64,000 bases of DNA from assembly GCA_016930575.1 (NCBI GenBank), contig JAFGGL010000065.1:28895-92894 (forward strand), read 5' to 3'. This DNA comes from Clostridiales bacterium. Its GTDB lineage: Bacteria > Bacillota > Clostridia > Christensenellales > Aristaeellaceae. Shown here one piece after another: positions 1 to 8,277 of the stretch. How positions within the stretch are numbered: the first letter of the stretch is position 1; every line of letters starts with the position of its first letter. A model generated the notes under the pieces. The model was not told the DNA's origin, did not search any database, and was given only the letters and a program-made list of their open reading frames with translations. Both the position numbers and the translations under genes were made by a program.

Positions 1-402
1 GCACAGATCATGCCGGTAGCCAAACGCTACCCGATAGGAGAACTGATGGACGCGGTACGCCGTTATGTGAAGAAAACCGGAAGGCGCGTACTGATTGAAT
101 ACGCGCTGATCGACCGGCTGAATTCCAAACCGGAACATGCCGCGGCGCTTGCCGGGCTCCTCGGCGGCCTGCAATGCCATGTCAACCTGATCGCGCTCAA
201 TCCTGTGAAGGAGAGCGAGTTCAAACCGGCTTCCCAAGCCACGGTACTGGCGTTTGTGAAAACGCTGGAGCAGCGCAATATATCCGTGACTTTGCGGCGC
301 GAAATGGGACGCGATATCAGCGGCGCGTGCGGTCAGTTGCGCAATCACTACTTGAAAGAGAATAACAAAACTGCTATCATTGAAAACACCATAAAACCTT
401 GA
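1..402 (+). CDS. rlmN: 23S rRNA (adenine2503-C2)-methyltransferase RlmN, C-terminal part
   Basis: This is the 3' end of a radical-SAM methyltransferase that modifies A2503 of 23S rRNA and, in many bacteria, A37 of some tRNAs. The reading frame is open to the window edge, so the start and the CxxxCxxC cluster lie outside. The visible 133 residues carry the typical end of the family: a YALI segment, HVNLIALNPVKE, and the final GRDISGACGQL stretch, whose cysteine is the catalytic one in known RlmN. It sits 18 bp before the phosphatase gene, the usual position at the head of a Firmicutes prpC-prkC-rsgA-rpe operon. The identification is secure and the gene is partial only because of the window. 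Confidence 0.95.
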   Translation, partial: AQIMPVAKRYPIGELMDAVRRYVKKTGRRVLIEYALIDRLNSKPEHAAALAGLLGGLQCHVNLIALNPVKESEFKPASQATVLAFVKTLEQRNISVTLRREMGRDISGACGQLRNHYLKENNKTAIIENTIKP

Positions 403-420
403 GCGGAAAAGAGGTGCGCC

Positions 421-1131
421 GTGCAGGTCTATTCAAGAACGCATAGGGGAATGGTACGCCCAACCAACCAGGATACGCTGCTGATCAGGAAGAACCTGTA
501 CGGCGTTGCCGACGGCATGGGCGGGCATCTGGGCGGTGAGACCGCAAGCAAGCTGGCTGTGCAGGTCATCGAAACCATGCTGTCCAATAAATCCCCGTCG
601 GAGACGATCCTGCGTATCGGCGTGGAAGCTGCCAACCGCCGCGTTTTTGAACGGCAGAAGTACGATTTCGCGCTGCGCGGCATGGGCACGACACTCACCC
701 TGCTTTGGGAGAGCGATGATACCGTGCTTATCGCGCACGTCGGCGACAGCCGCGCGTATTTGCTGCGCGGCGGCAAACTCAGATGCGTGACGGACGACCA
801 CAGCGTGGTCGGCGAGTTGATACGAAACAACGCACTGACGCCCGAGGAAGCGAAGACGCATCCCTATCGCAGCGTGATCACGCGCGCGATCGGCACGAAC
901 CCGGTGGTCGAGGTCGACCTGATTCAGGAGAAGAAGAAGCCGGGGGACGTGTGGCTGGTTTGCTCGGACGGGTTGTTCAATCAGCTGGACGACGCGGAGA
1001 TCGAAGACATCATTCTGAATTCAAAGGAAGAAGGCGCGATAGAGAGACTGCTGGAACTCACGCTGGAGCGCGGCGCGAAGGACAATGTAAGCATTCTGCT
1101 TGGTTATGTGACGGAGGTGCCCGAAGCATGA
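421..1131 (+). CDS. prpC: PP2C-family serine/threonine protein phosphatase (PrpC/Stp)
   Basis: A cytoplasmic metal-dependent phosphatase expected to dephosphorylate targets of the PASTA kinase encoded next to it. At 236 residues it is the normal single-domain length. Family motifs are intact: DGMGGH at 31-36, RGMGTT at 86-91, HVGDSR at 106-111, SDG at 182-184 and the closing DN at 221-222, which supply the metal-binding aspartates. The start is GTG at 421, preceded by AGAGGTG. The stop overlaps the kinase start as ATGA, so the two are translationally coupled. Confidence 0.95.
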   Translation: MQVYSRTHRGMVRPTNQDTLLIRKNLYGVADGMGGHLGGETASKLAVQVIETMLSNKSPSETILRIGVEAANRRVFERQKYDFALRGMGTTLTLLWESDDTVLIAHVGDSRAYLLRGGKLRCVTDDHSVVGELIRNNALTPEEAKTHPYRSVITRAIGTNPVVEVDLIQEKKKPGDVWLVCSDGLFNQLDDAEIEDIILNSKEEGAIERLLELTLERGAKDNVSILLGYVTEVPEA

Positions 1132-3026
1132 TCAAGGGAATGGTGTTCGCGGAGCGCTACAAGCTGGTGGATTATCTGGGGCAGGGCGGAATGTCGCTTG
1201 TGTACCGCGCTATCGATATCCGCACCGGGCACAGCGTTGCGGTCAAGATTTTAAAATCGGAATACAACAACGACGTGGAATTCCTGGAGCGCTTTCAGCG
1301 CGAGGCCCACGCCGCGGGGCGTATGTCCCACCATAACATCGTCAACCTTCTGGACGTCGGTACAGAAGGCGATTTTCGCTATCTGGTGCTGGAATACATC
1401 AGCGGGAATACGCTCAAGGACATCATCAAGGAAAAAGGGGAGCTCAATCCCAATACGGCCATCCAGATCACGATCCGCATTCTAAGCGCGTTGCAGCACG
1501 CGCACGAAAACGGTATCATCCACCGGGATATCAAACCGCAGAACGTTCTGGTGAATACGAACGGGCATATTAAAGTGGCCGATTTCGGCATCGCCAGAAT
1601 AACCAATACCAAAACCATCAGCAAGAAGGATATGGTCATCGGCTCTGTGCACTACTCATCGCCGGAGCAGGCGCGCGGCAGCATAGTGCAGGCGACCAGC
1701 GACATTTATTCCACCGGCATCGTGCTTTATGAAATGCTGACGGGGCGCGTGCCGTTTACAGGCGATAATCCCGTGACCATTGCGATGCAGCAGGTCAACG
1801 CCGTACCGCCTCCGATCCGCGAACTCAATCCGTCCGTCCCGCCTGCCATCGCGTCCGTCGTGATGAAAGCCATCGAAAAAGCGCCGCAACGGCGCTTCCA
1901 GAGCGCGCGGGAGATGGCGGACGCGTTGCTGAAAGCAAAGGAAGGCGTCGCGATCGAGTCCTCGCCGCCGCCCTCTTCAGGTAACGGGCACGGTAAACCG
2001 GAAAACGGCAGTGATTCGGACTTGAAATCTTACGCAGCATCGTCTTCGCCGAAGTTCGGCGCAAGAACGCAGCCGCAGGGTAAGCGTGGTATGCACAGAA
2101 GCAGGGCGTCGGTCGTTTCCACGATCCTGGTCGCCTGTATGCTGATCGCCGGGCTTATTATCGGAACAATCGTGATCTATAACTCCGTCGTTAACTCGGC
2201 GATAGCGCCGGACATCGTGGGGGTGACCGTGGAAGAAGCGAAAGCTTCTGTCAGCCGCGCGGATCTGCAATTGGAGATTACCCAAGTCAACCACGATACG
2301 ATACCGGCTAATATCGTTATCGCGCAGACACCGGAAGCGGATACGGACATGCGCAAAGGCGACAGCATCGTCGCAACGGTCAGTATCGGTCCCGTAACGC
2401 TTCTGATGCCTAATCTTATAGACCTGATGCGTGAGGAAGCCGTCGCGAAACTCAAGGACAGGGGCGTAACCGTGTTGATTTCGAAAGCGCCGTCAACATT
2501 GCCTGTCGATACGGTCATCGCACAAAAACCGGAAAAAGGCCAGCCGTATGTCTCCGGACAGGAGATCGAACTGACGCTTTCGGGCGGCAGTGTCATCATA
2601 CCGGAACTTACGGGAATAACGCTTGAGACCGCGCTGACGCTGATTAATCAGGATTCCCTGCTAATCGGCGAGATCACGCTTGAGAGAACCGAAGTCATTG
2701 AAAGCCATGGGATCATCCTGAAACAAGAGCCGGTGGCCGGTTCCATGGCGATCCTGAACACGAGCATTACGATGACGGTCGGCGTGCCCGCGGCGCTGTG
2801 TAACGGCGTCATTTATATTCCGATTCCGGACACGACCGAAAGCGCGGAGCTTCGGGTGACGCTCGTGATCGACGACGCGGAAGAGATGAAATATCAGGGG
2901 TTGACCAGGGTAGGCAACGCCTGCACGAACGTTGTATTATTAAATTCGACAAACGAAGGCGTGTATACGTGCTACGCATATTTGGACGGCGAAAAGTTCT
3001 TTGAGCAAGAGGTGGAACTCCGTTGA
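1128..3026 (+). CDS. prkC: PASTA-domain serine/threonine protein kinase (PrkC/Stk1)
   Basis: A membrane kinase that senses peptidoglycan fragments and phosphorylates cell-wall, division and translation proteins. The start is ATG 1128, overlapping prpC; an upstream open extension to 783 is ignored because it covers prpC in another frame. The 632-residue protein has an N-terminal Hanks kinase domain (catalytic K40, HRD 132-134, DFG 152-154), a low-complexity juxtamembrane stretch at about 275-325, one transmembrane helix at 329-351 and three extracellular PASTA repeats at about 360-560. A further module of about 75 residues with two cysteines follows the last PASTA repeat; I read it as beta-rich but do not recognise it. 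The frame overlaps the rsgA start region. Confidence 0.95.
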   Translation: MIKGMVFAERYKLVDYLGQGGMSLVYRAIDIRTGHSVAVKILKSEYNNDVEFLERFQREAHAAGRMSHHNIVNLLDVGTEGDFRYLVLEYISGNTLKDIIKEKGELNPNTAIQITIRILSALQHAHENGIIHRDIKPQNVLVNTNGHIKVADFGIARITNTKTISKKDMVIGSVHYSSPEQARGSIVQATSDIYSTGIVLYEMLTGRVPFTGDNPVTIAMQQVNAVPPPIRELNPSVPPAIASVVMKAIEKAPQRRFQSAREMADALLKAKEGVAIESSPPPSSGNGHGKPENGSDSDLKSYAASSSPKFGARTQPQGKRGMHRSRASVVSTILVACMLIAGLIIGTIVIYNSVVNSAIAPDIVGVTVEEAKASVSRADLQLEITQVNHDTIPANIVIAQTPEADTDMRKGDSIVATVSIGPVTLLMPNLIDLMREEAVAKLKDRGVTVLISKAPSTLPVDTVIAQKPEKGQPYVSGQEIELTLSGGSVIIPELTGITLETALTLINQDSLLIGEITLERTEVIESHGIILKQEPVAGSMAILNTSITMTVGVPAALCNGVIYIPIPDTTESAELRVTLVIDDAEEMKYQGLTRVGNACTNVVLLNSTNEGVYTCYAYLDGEKFFEQEVELR

Positions 3027-3907
3027 CAGCCATGCAGGGCGTGATTGTCAAGGGAATCGGCGGGTTTTACTATGCGCTGGCAGGCGATAACCAGGTTTAT
3101 ACGCTCAGAGCCAGGGGCGTGTTCCGCAAACGGAAGATCACGCCGCTTGTCGGCGATACCATACGCTTTACACCCGGAAAGGGCGAGGGAGAAGGTTGGA
3201 TCGACGAGATACTCCCGCGGCGGAACGTACTGGTTCGCCCGCCGGTGGCCAATCTTTCGTATTTGTTGATCGTCGTCGCGCCGAAACCGAAGCCGGATCT
3301 GCTGCTGGCCGATACCCTGCTGATCGAAGCGCGGAGGCAGAAGATCGCGCCGGCTTTAATCATCAACAAATTGGATTCGGACGCCGCTTTATGCCGGGAC
3401 ATCCGGGCGCAGTATGCCGGCACGGGCGACCCTGTGGTAGTCACCAGCGTGAAAAGCGGGGAAGGCCTTCAGTCTCTGGAAGAGTTACTCAAGCGCGGTA
3501 TCTGCTGTTTCGCGGGGCAAAGCGCCGTAGGCAAAAGCTCTCTGGTGGCCGCCGTCACCGGAATCGATTTGGATGTCGGCGAAATGAGCCTGAAGATCGA
3601 CAGGGGAAAGCATACGACGCGGCACGCGGAGCTGCTGACGCACGACGGATTTCAGGTGCTGGATACCGCGGGGTTCAGCTTGCTTTCGCAGACCGAGGCG
3701 GAAGACCCCGTGCTGCTGAAGGCCTACTACCCCGAGTTTGCGCCGTATGATTCGCAATGCCGGTTCCGGCCGTGCTATCATCATTCGGAGCCGGGGTGCG
3801 CCGTGCTTAAGGCCTGCGCGTGCGGGCTGATTGCAAAGGAACGCGTAATGCGGTATCATCAATTGCTGAAGAATGCCAAGGAAGCGTGGGAAGGACGATA
3901 TGAGTAA
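3023..3907 (+). CDS. rsgA: Ribosome small subunit-dependent GTPase RsgA
   Basis: A circularly permuted GTPase that helps late maturation of the 30S subunit. An N-terminal OB fold (about 5-70) is followed by the G domain in permuted order: NKLD at 115-118, GQSAVGKSS at 165-173 and DTAG at 214-217. The C-terminal zinc site is visible as C246, C251, H253 and C259. The start is uncertain: TTG 3023 overlaps the kinase stop and has AGGTGG seven bases upstream, while ATG 3032 is in frame nine bases later and would give the more usual N-terminus. It overlaps rpe by eight bases. RsgA homologues in Firmicutes are known targets of PrkC and PrpC, which suits the operon. Confidence 0.95.
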   Translation: MTAMQGVIVKGIGGFYYALAGDNQVYTLRARGVFRKRKITPLVGDTIRFTPGKGEGEGWIDEILPRRNVLVRPPVANLSYLLIVVAPKPKPDLLLADTLLIEARRQKIAPALIINKLDSDAALCRDIRAQYAGTGDPVVVTSVKSGEGLQSLEELLKRGICCFAGQSAVGKSSLVAAVTGIDLDVGEMSLKIDRGKHTTRHAELLTHDGFQVLDTAGFSLLSQTEAEDPVLLKAYYPEFAPYDSQCRFRPCYHHSEPGCAVLKACACGLIAKERVMRYHQLLKNAKEAWEGRYE

Positions 3908-4538
3908 GATAGCGGCGTCGATTTTGGCGGCAAACACGATGTATATGGGCGATGCTGTCCGCAAGATTCTTGACAGCGGCTGCGACGCGATCCATTTTGA
4001 CGTTATGGACGGCGTGTTCGTGCCCAATATCTCGTTCGGACCGAATCTGCTGCGCGATATGCGGCAGGAATTCGACGCTTTTTTCGACGTGCATTTGATG
4101 CTTCACGATCCGCTGCAGTACATCGATGTCTTTGCGGCAAGCGGGGCGGACGCCATCACAGTGCACGTGGAAAGCGAAACGTTTTCGCAAGCGATGAAGA
4201 AGATCAGGACCAGGGGGCTGCGCGCCGGCGCATCACTCAAGCCGGAAACGCCGGCGTCCGCATTGCTAAACATCGAAGAAGCGCCGGACCAGGTGCTGGT
4301 CATGACGGTGGAACCGGGATTCGGCGGGCAGGAACTTATGCCCGAAATGATACAAAAGATCGCCGATATACGGAAACAGGGATACAAAGGCGTCATTGAG
4401 GCGGACGGCGGAATCAATACGGATAACGCCAAGCGGCTCGCCAATGCGGGCGTAGACGTTCTGGTACTGGGCACGACGTTCTTTGAAAGCACCGATCCGA
4501 AAGAACTCGTGCGATGGATACACGGTCTTGGCAAATAA
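3900..4538 (+). CDS. rpe: Ribulose-phosphate 3-epimerase
   Basis: Interconverts ribulose 5-phosphate and xylulose 5-phosphate in the non-oxidative pentose phosphate pathway. The 212-residue TIM barrel has the usual length. Metal and catalytic residues are visible in IHFDVMDG (H32, D34), FDVHLMLHD (H65) and VIEADGG near the C-terminus, and the phosphate loop follows as GINTDNA. The start ATG 3900 overlaps the end of rsgA; a longer in-frame start at 3873 lies inside rsgA and is less likely. It is the last gene of the operon and is followed at once by a perfect palindromic terminator. Confidence 0.95.
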   Translation: MSKIAASILAANTMYMGDAVRKILDSGCDAIHFDVMDGVFVPNISFGPNLLRDMRQEFDAFFDVHLMLHDPLQYIDVFAASGADAITVHVESETFSQAMKKIRTRGLRAGASLKPETPASALLNIEEAPDQVLVMTVEPGFGGQELMPEMIQKIADIRKQGYKGVIEADGGINTDNAKRLANAGVDVLVLGTTFFESTDPKELVRWIHGLGK

Positions 4539-4540
4539 AA

Positions 4541-4570
4541 AAACTCCCGGTCGATCGACCGGGAGTTTTC
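4541..4570. terminator. Bidirectional terminator between rpe and the acyl-CoA ligase
   Basis: A perfect inverted repeat with 15-base arms (AAAACTCCCGGTCGA and its complement) has A-runs on the left and T-runs on the right. It lies 2 bases after the rpe stop and 14 bases beyond the stop of the convergent acyl-CoA ligase gene, so it can end transcription from both sides. Confidence 0.9.
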
Positions 4571-4584
4571 ATTCGCATCCAATG

Positions 4585-6219
4585 TTATTTACTCATTTGT
4601 TTTTCCACCAGATGTTCCGCGCCGTACAGCTTGCGCAGTTTCGGCTTTTCGATCTTTCCGGTGGGGTTGCGCGGGACCTTGGCGAAGATAATCCTGCGCG
4701 GCCGCTTATACCGCGGCAGATCCAGGCAGAAGGCGTTGATATCCTCTTGAGAGACGCTGCCTTCCTGCTTCAGTTCAATGATGGCCGCGGCGATCTCGCC
4801 GAGCCTGTCGTCGGCCATGCCGATCACGGCGACGTCCTTGATCTTATCGTGCGCGCGCAGGAAATCCTCAATCTGCACGGGGTAGATGTTCTCGCCGCCG
4901 GAGATGATCACGTCCTTTTTGCGGTCCACCAGGTAAATGAAACCGTCATCGTCCGTCTTGGCCATATCGCCGGTGCGCAGCCATCCGTCCACCAGAATCT
5001 CGGCCGTCGCCTCCGGATTGCGATAATAACATTTCATCAGGCCGGGGCCTTTCACAGCGAGTTCTCCGACAGTGCCCGCGGGTACGTCCTTCATGTTCTC
5101 GTCCACAATGCGCGTTTCCCACAGGTATCCCGCGATGCCGATAGAGCCCACCTTATGCACGTTTTCAACGCCGAGGTGCACGCATCCGGGACCGGCCGAT
5201 TCGCTCAGGCCGTAGTTCGTATCGTACTGCTGGTGCGGGAACACCTTCAGCCAGCGCGTGATCAGGCTGGGCGGCACGGGCTGCGCGCCGATATGCATCA
5301 GCCGCCATTGCGATAGCTTATAGTCGGAAAGCTTCAGCTCGCCTTTGTCGATGCTGTCCAGAATATCCTGAGCCCAGGGGACCAGCAGCCAAACGATGGT
5401 CGCCTTCTCATCGGATACGGCCTGCAACACCCACTCGGAACTGATGCCGCGCAGCAGCACGGCTTTCCCACCGACCATCAGACTGCCGAACCAGTGCATC
5501 TTCGCGCCCGTGTGATACAGCGGGGGAATGCAGAGGAAAACGTCATCCTTGGTCTGGCCGTGGTGCTTCTGCTCGGAAAGGCAGGCGGCCATCAGCCCCT
5601 CGTGGCTGTGAAGGATCGCCTTGGGGAAACCCGTTGTGCCGGACGAAAAATAGATGGCCGCGTCGTCGCGGTCCAGAACCTCCACGGCGGGCGCTGTGGA
5701 AGAGCAATAAGTAATGAAATGCTCGTAACTATCCGAAAACGCCGGGGTATCGTTGCCGACGAAGAAGAAATGCCTGATCGCTTCCAGTTCGTCAAGCACC
5801 TGCTCGATACGCCCCGTAAACTCAGGTCCGAAGATCAGAGCTGTCGCGTCGGACAGCGACAGGCAGTATTTGATCTCATCCGCCGTATACCGGAAATTCA
5901 ACGGCACGGCAAGTGCGCCGGTTTTCAGGATGCCGAAATAGACCGGAAGCCATTCCAGGCAGTTCATCAAAAGGATCGCGACCTTGTCTCCGCGTTTGAT
6001 TCCGCGCGACAGGAGCAGATTGGCAAAGCGGTTGGCCGTTTGGTCAAACTCGCGCCAGGTCATCTCCCTGCGGTATTTGCCGCCGGACGCGGATTCGATC
6101 AGGCTGAATTCCCGCCATGAAACGGAGTGGTCCGGCTGAAGCGCCGGGTTAATCTCTACAAGCGCTACAGAATCGGGGGTAATGCGTGCGTTTTTTTCCA
6201 GAAATTCGGTGATGATCAT
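4585..6219 (-). CDS. AMP-dependent acyl-CoA synthetase/ligase (ANL superfamily)
   Basis: Activates a carboxylic acid as acyl-AMP and transfers it to CoA. The 544-residue protein has the P-loop FSSGTTGFPK at 191-200, the YGLSESAG motif, the GWLRTGD hinge, RKKDVIISGGENIYP, and the C-terminal PTGKIEK with the catalytic lysine. An insertion of about 20 residues (around 30-50, between the N-terminal strand and MTWREF) is unusual. Substrate cannot be read from sequence; long-chain fatty acid or aromatic acid ligases are both possible. It stands alone between two terminators and has its own consensus promoter, so no pathway partner is evident here. Confidence 0.85.
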   Translation of the reverse strand: MIITEFLEKNARITPDSVALVEINPALQPDHSVSWREFSLIESASGGKYRREMTWREFDQTANRFANLLLSRGIKRGDKVAILLMNCLEWLPVYFGILKTGALAVPLNFRYTADEIKYCLSLSDATALIFGPEFTGRIEQVLDELEAIRHFFFVGNDTPAFSDSYEHFITYCSSTAPAVEVLDRDDAAIYFSSGTTGFPKAILHSHEGLMAACLSEQKHHGQTKDDVFLCIPPLYHTGAKMHWFGSLMVGGKAVLLRGISSEWVLQAVSDEKATIVWLLVPWAQDILDSIDKGELKLSDYKLSQWRLMHIGAQPVPPSLITRWLKVFPHQQYDTNYGLSESAGPGCVHLGVENVHKVGSIGIAGYLWETRIVDENMKDVPAGTVGELAVKGPGLMKCYYRNPEATAEILVDGWLRTGDMAKTDDDGFIYLVDRKKDVIISGGENIYPVQIEDFLRAHDKIKDVAVIGMADDRLGEIAAAIIELKQEGSVSQEDINAFCLDLPRYKRPRRIIFAKVPRNPTGKIEKPKLRKLYGAEHLVEKQMSK

Positions 6220-6265
6220 CCTGCCATCCTCCAGCTACTTCATATTCATCACTGCTTGTTTAAGG

Positions 6266-6294
6266 ATTATAAAGCACGGGAATGAACATGTCAA
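6266..6294 (-). promoter_or_regulatory. Sigma-A type promoter of the acyl-CoA ligase gene
   Basis: On the minus strand TTGACA (6294-6289) and TATAAT (6271-6266) are both perfect consensus hexamers separated by 17 bases. The -10 lies about 46 bases upstream of the ATG at 6219. Confidence 0.85.
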
Positions 6295-6319
6295 TGAATA
6301 CCAAATTATCAAATAGAAT

Positions 6320-6341
6320 TATTCTCATGATATTCTCATGA
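6320..6341 (+). repeat. Tandem 11-bp direct repeat upstream of the small DUF4342 gene
   Basis: TATTCTCATGA occurs twice in direct tandem. It ends about 41 bases upstream of the -10 hexamer at 6383-6388. An 11-bp phased direct repeat is the usual shape of an OmpR/PhoB-family response regulator site. Near-identical units recur at 37077-37120 upstream of the other DUF4342 gene, which is cotranscribed with such a regulator. Confidence 0.7.
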
Positions 6342-6379
6342 AACCGTAAAGCGCTACTCAAGCATCTCATAAAGAACTG

Positions 6380-6388
6380 TGCTATACT
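6380..6388 (+). promoter_or_regulatory. Extended -10 promoter of the small DUF4342 gene
   Basis: TGCTATACT is a good extended -10 element 45 bases before the ATG at 6433. No convincing -35 is found 17 bases upstream, which fits a promoter needing an activator bound at the direct repeat at 6320-6341. Confidence 0.6.
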
Positions 6389-6432
6389 TACAGCGTCAAA
6401 TGAAACACATGGAATTTGGGAGGATCAAAGAT

Positions 6433-6717
6433 ATGGAAGAGAAGAAGAACAACGGAGGTTTCTTCAGGGCGATGTACGCAACGAGGATTAAAATAAGGCG
6501 CGGTGATATGCCGATCCTGAACCTGTCGGTCCTGTTTTCAATCATCGCATTGATTACCGCGCCCTGGCTGGTGATCTCCGGGCTGCTGGTCGCGCTGATC
6601 ATGGGCTACCGCGTGTCGATCGACAACAGCGGCAAGGGATTTGAAAGCAGCTTCGAGGAAGTTGTTGAAAACAGCAAAAAGAACGTACAGAAAGTCTTCA
6701 ACAAAGACGAAGAATAA
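6433..6717 (+). CDS. Small DUF4342-domain membrane protein
   Basis: A 94-residue protein of unknown function. Its core, from about residue 17 to 64, matches the DUF4342 family: a basic strand (RIKIRRGD), then LNLSVLF and a hydrophobic stretch of about 30 residues with an APW motif, ending in MGYRVSID. This probably forms a membrane hairpin. The start is ATG 6433, with GGGAGG nine bases upstream; an upstream in-frame start at 6379 would overlap the promoter. The same core occurs in the UBA-DUF4342 protein at 36395-37015, so the two are paralogues; this one lacks the UBA-like domain and the acidic tail. Confidence 0.75.
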   Translation: MEEKKNNGGFFRAMYATRIKIRRGDMPILNLSVLFSIIALITAPWLVISGLLVALIMGYRVSIDNSGKGFESSFEEVVENSKKNVQKVFNKDEE

Positions 6718-6728
6718 ACCCGCCAATA

Positions 6729-6764
6729 AAAATACGGACACCCGAAGCGGAGTGTCCGTATTTT
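6729..6764. terminator. Bidirectional terminator
   Basis: Arms AAAATACGGACAC (6729-6741) and its complement (6752-6764) enclose a 10-base loop. It lies between the convergent DUF4342 gene and the peptidoglycan-binding protein gene and has A and T runs on the two sides. Confidence 0.85.
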
Positions 6765-6774
6765 CTATACCGCA

Positions 6775-8085
6775 TCACCATACCGCGTTTGCGGCTACGG
6801 CTACGGCTTCCTGGTGCGCCTGATCGACCACACAGGTTTCGTGCGTTTTTGAGTTCTTGAAATGGATGCAGAAATGCCCGTCGAAATCGTTGTCGATCGT
6901 AGAGGTCCCGTGCGGCATGCAATTCATGGAAGCGGCATATACCTTTCCGTTATACAAAATCAATATCGGCCTGCGCGACCAGCTCCAAATGCCGCCGCAG
7001 ATTGATTTGACAACCTCGGTGTCTTCGGAGGAAGCGGGTTCGGCGTCCAGGTGATAGACGCCGCTCCAGCGTACGGCGGAAAATTTCCTGCCTGTCCGCA
7101 CGTCCTTGATGATAAACTCCGCGTTCCTTGGAATCACCGAATTGACTTTATCCTTGAACCAATCCAGGACTTGCGTTTCATATTTCGAATTTGCGGACGA
7201 CGATGATGCGCTGACGTCCGTACCGCTGAAAAGCACGCGGACGGTGGACGCGCCGGCGATGCCGTCGGCGTTCATGCCGCGGTTGGTTTGAAAGCGTGTA
7301 ACGGCGTCTTTGGTGGCTTCCCCGTAGTCGCCGTCGATTTCGGCGGTATAGTAACCGAGCAGACATAAGGCCTGCTGCAGTTTGACGACGTCGGATCCGC
7401 TGTCGCCCTCTCTGCTGGCGCCGGGAACGGAACCGATCTCGGAGAAGCTCGAAACGACATTTTTCGTGCTGACGGCTTTATTGGACGAAGAAGAATCCGT
7501 ATCTTCCTGTTCGCCGGAATCGCGGCCCGATACCGTAATATCCACCGATTTCGCGCAGCTTCCGAAAAGGGAGCGGATGGTATACAGCCCGGCAATGCCG
7601 TCAGCCTCAAGGCCTTTGTCCTGCTGGTAGAGCGCGACGGCGGTAGTGGTCCCGTTGCCGTAGATGCCGTCTGATCGCAGCGTGTAATACCCGAGGATTT
7701 TCAGCGCATCCTGAAGTTTTTTGACGTCCGGGCCCTCGTCGCCTATATACAGCGCGCCCGGCGGGCTGCCCAATGCGTCTATTTTATCCTGGCTTGCGAT
7801 CTGAGAGTTAACGGACACAGATACGAACTTCTTCATGATATACCCCGTAAAAATGCCGTAACGCACGCGATACCAGCCGCCGTCCAGGCTGAGCACCGAG
7901 ACCTCCTCTCCTTCAGGGAGCGTTTGCAGCGTTTGCGAATCCTGAGACGCCGATTTTCGCAAAACGACTTTCGCGTTGACCACGCCGGTTTCGTCCGCAA
8001 GAGCGCCCGACAGCGGAAACAGATAGAGCAGAAGGATAAGAAGCGTAGCCGCGGCAAGCAGCCTGCACAGAGAATGATGCATCAT
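6775..8085 (-). CDS. Secreted SH3 and peptidoglycan-binding domain protein
   Basis: A 436-residue exported wall-associated protein. A signal peptide (about 1-30, ending ALA-DE) is followed by an SH3-like domain (about 35-90), a first peptidoglycan-binding domain (about 112-172, with DGIYGNGT and ADGIAG), a Ser/Asp-rich linker (about 185-215) and a second peptidoglycan-binding domain (about 226-287, with DGDYGEAT and ADGIAG). The last 135 residues form a conserved domain with HFCIHF and an AHQEAV motif near the end, for which I have no function; no known lytic catalytic triad is evident. The start is ATG 8085, with AGGAGG nine bases upstream, rather than a longer in-frame GTG/ATG. Confidence 0.8.
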   Translation of the reverse strand: MMHHSLCRLLAAATLLILLLYLFPLSGALADETGVVNAKVVLRKSASQDSQTLQTLPEGEEVSVLSLDGGWYRVRYGIFTGYIMKKFVSVSVNSQIASQDKIDALGSPPGALYIGDEGPDVKKLQDALKILGYYTLRSDGIYGNGTTTAVALYQQDKGLEADGIAGLYTIRSLFGSCAKSVDITVSGRDSGEQEDTDSSSSNKAVSTKNVVSSFSEIGSVPGASREGDSGSDVVKLQQALCLLGYYTAEIDGDYGEATKDAVTRFQTNRGMNADGIAGASTVRVLFSGTDVSASSSSANSKYETQVLDWFKDKVNSVIPRNAEFIIKDVRTGRKFSAVRWSGVYHLDAEPASSEDTEVVKSICGGIWSWSRRPILILYNGKVYAASMNCMPHGTSTIDNDFDGHFCIHFKNSKTHETCVVDQAHQEAVAVAANAVW

Positions 8086-8127
8086 CAGGGGAGACCTCCT
8101 GTAGTGTTGTGTTACGGTATCAACCAC

Positions 8128-8156
8128 AATATATTACGAATACATGAATAAGTCAA
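8128..8156 (-). promoter_or_regulatory. Promoter of the peptidoglycan-binding protein gene
   Basis: On the minus strand TTGACT (8156-8151) and TATATT (8133-8128) are spaced by 17 bases, about 43 bases before the start codon. Confidence 0.65.
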
Positions 8157-8240
8157 GACGACAGGTAAGGATGTCACAGGTATTTCGTAACAATTGTAAG
8201 AAAATACAATAAGTACAATAAAAGACCAATGTACATATAC

Positions 8241-8277
8241 TGTAAACTATTGACAAATCCGTACAATTGTTTACACT
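8241..8277 (+). promoter_or_regulatory. Promoter and candidate operator of the coiled-coil protein gene
   Basis: TTGACA (8250-8255) and TACACT (8272-8277) are 16 bases apart. A perfect inverted repeat, TGTAAAC (8241-8247) and GTTTACA (8269-8275), brackets the -35 and runs into the -10, so a dimeric regulator bound here would cover the promoter. The rest of the 8128-8487 gap is AT-rich with no other gene seen; the leader to the start codon is about 200 bases. Confidence 0.55.

Noticed and set aside
783..1127. Upstream extension of the PASTA kinase frame
   Set aside because: It overlaps the phosphatase gene in another frame; the kinase domain begins right after ATG 1128.
4483..5316. Plus-strand frame after rpe
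   Set aside because: It crosses the terminator and is antisense to the acyl-CoA ligase.
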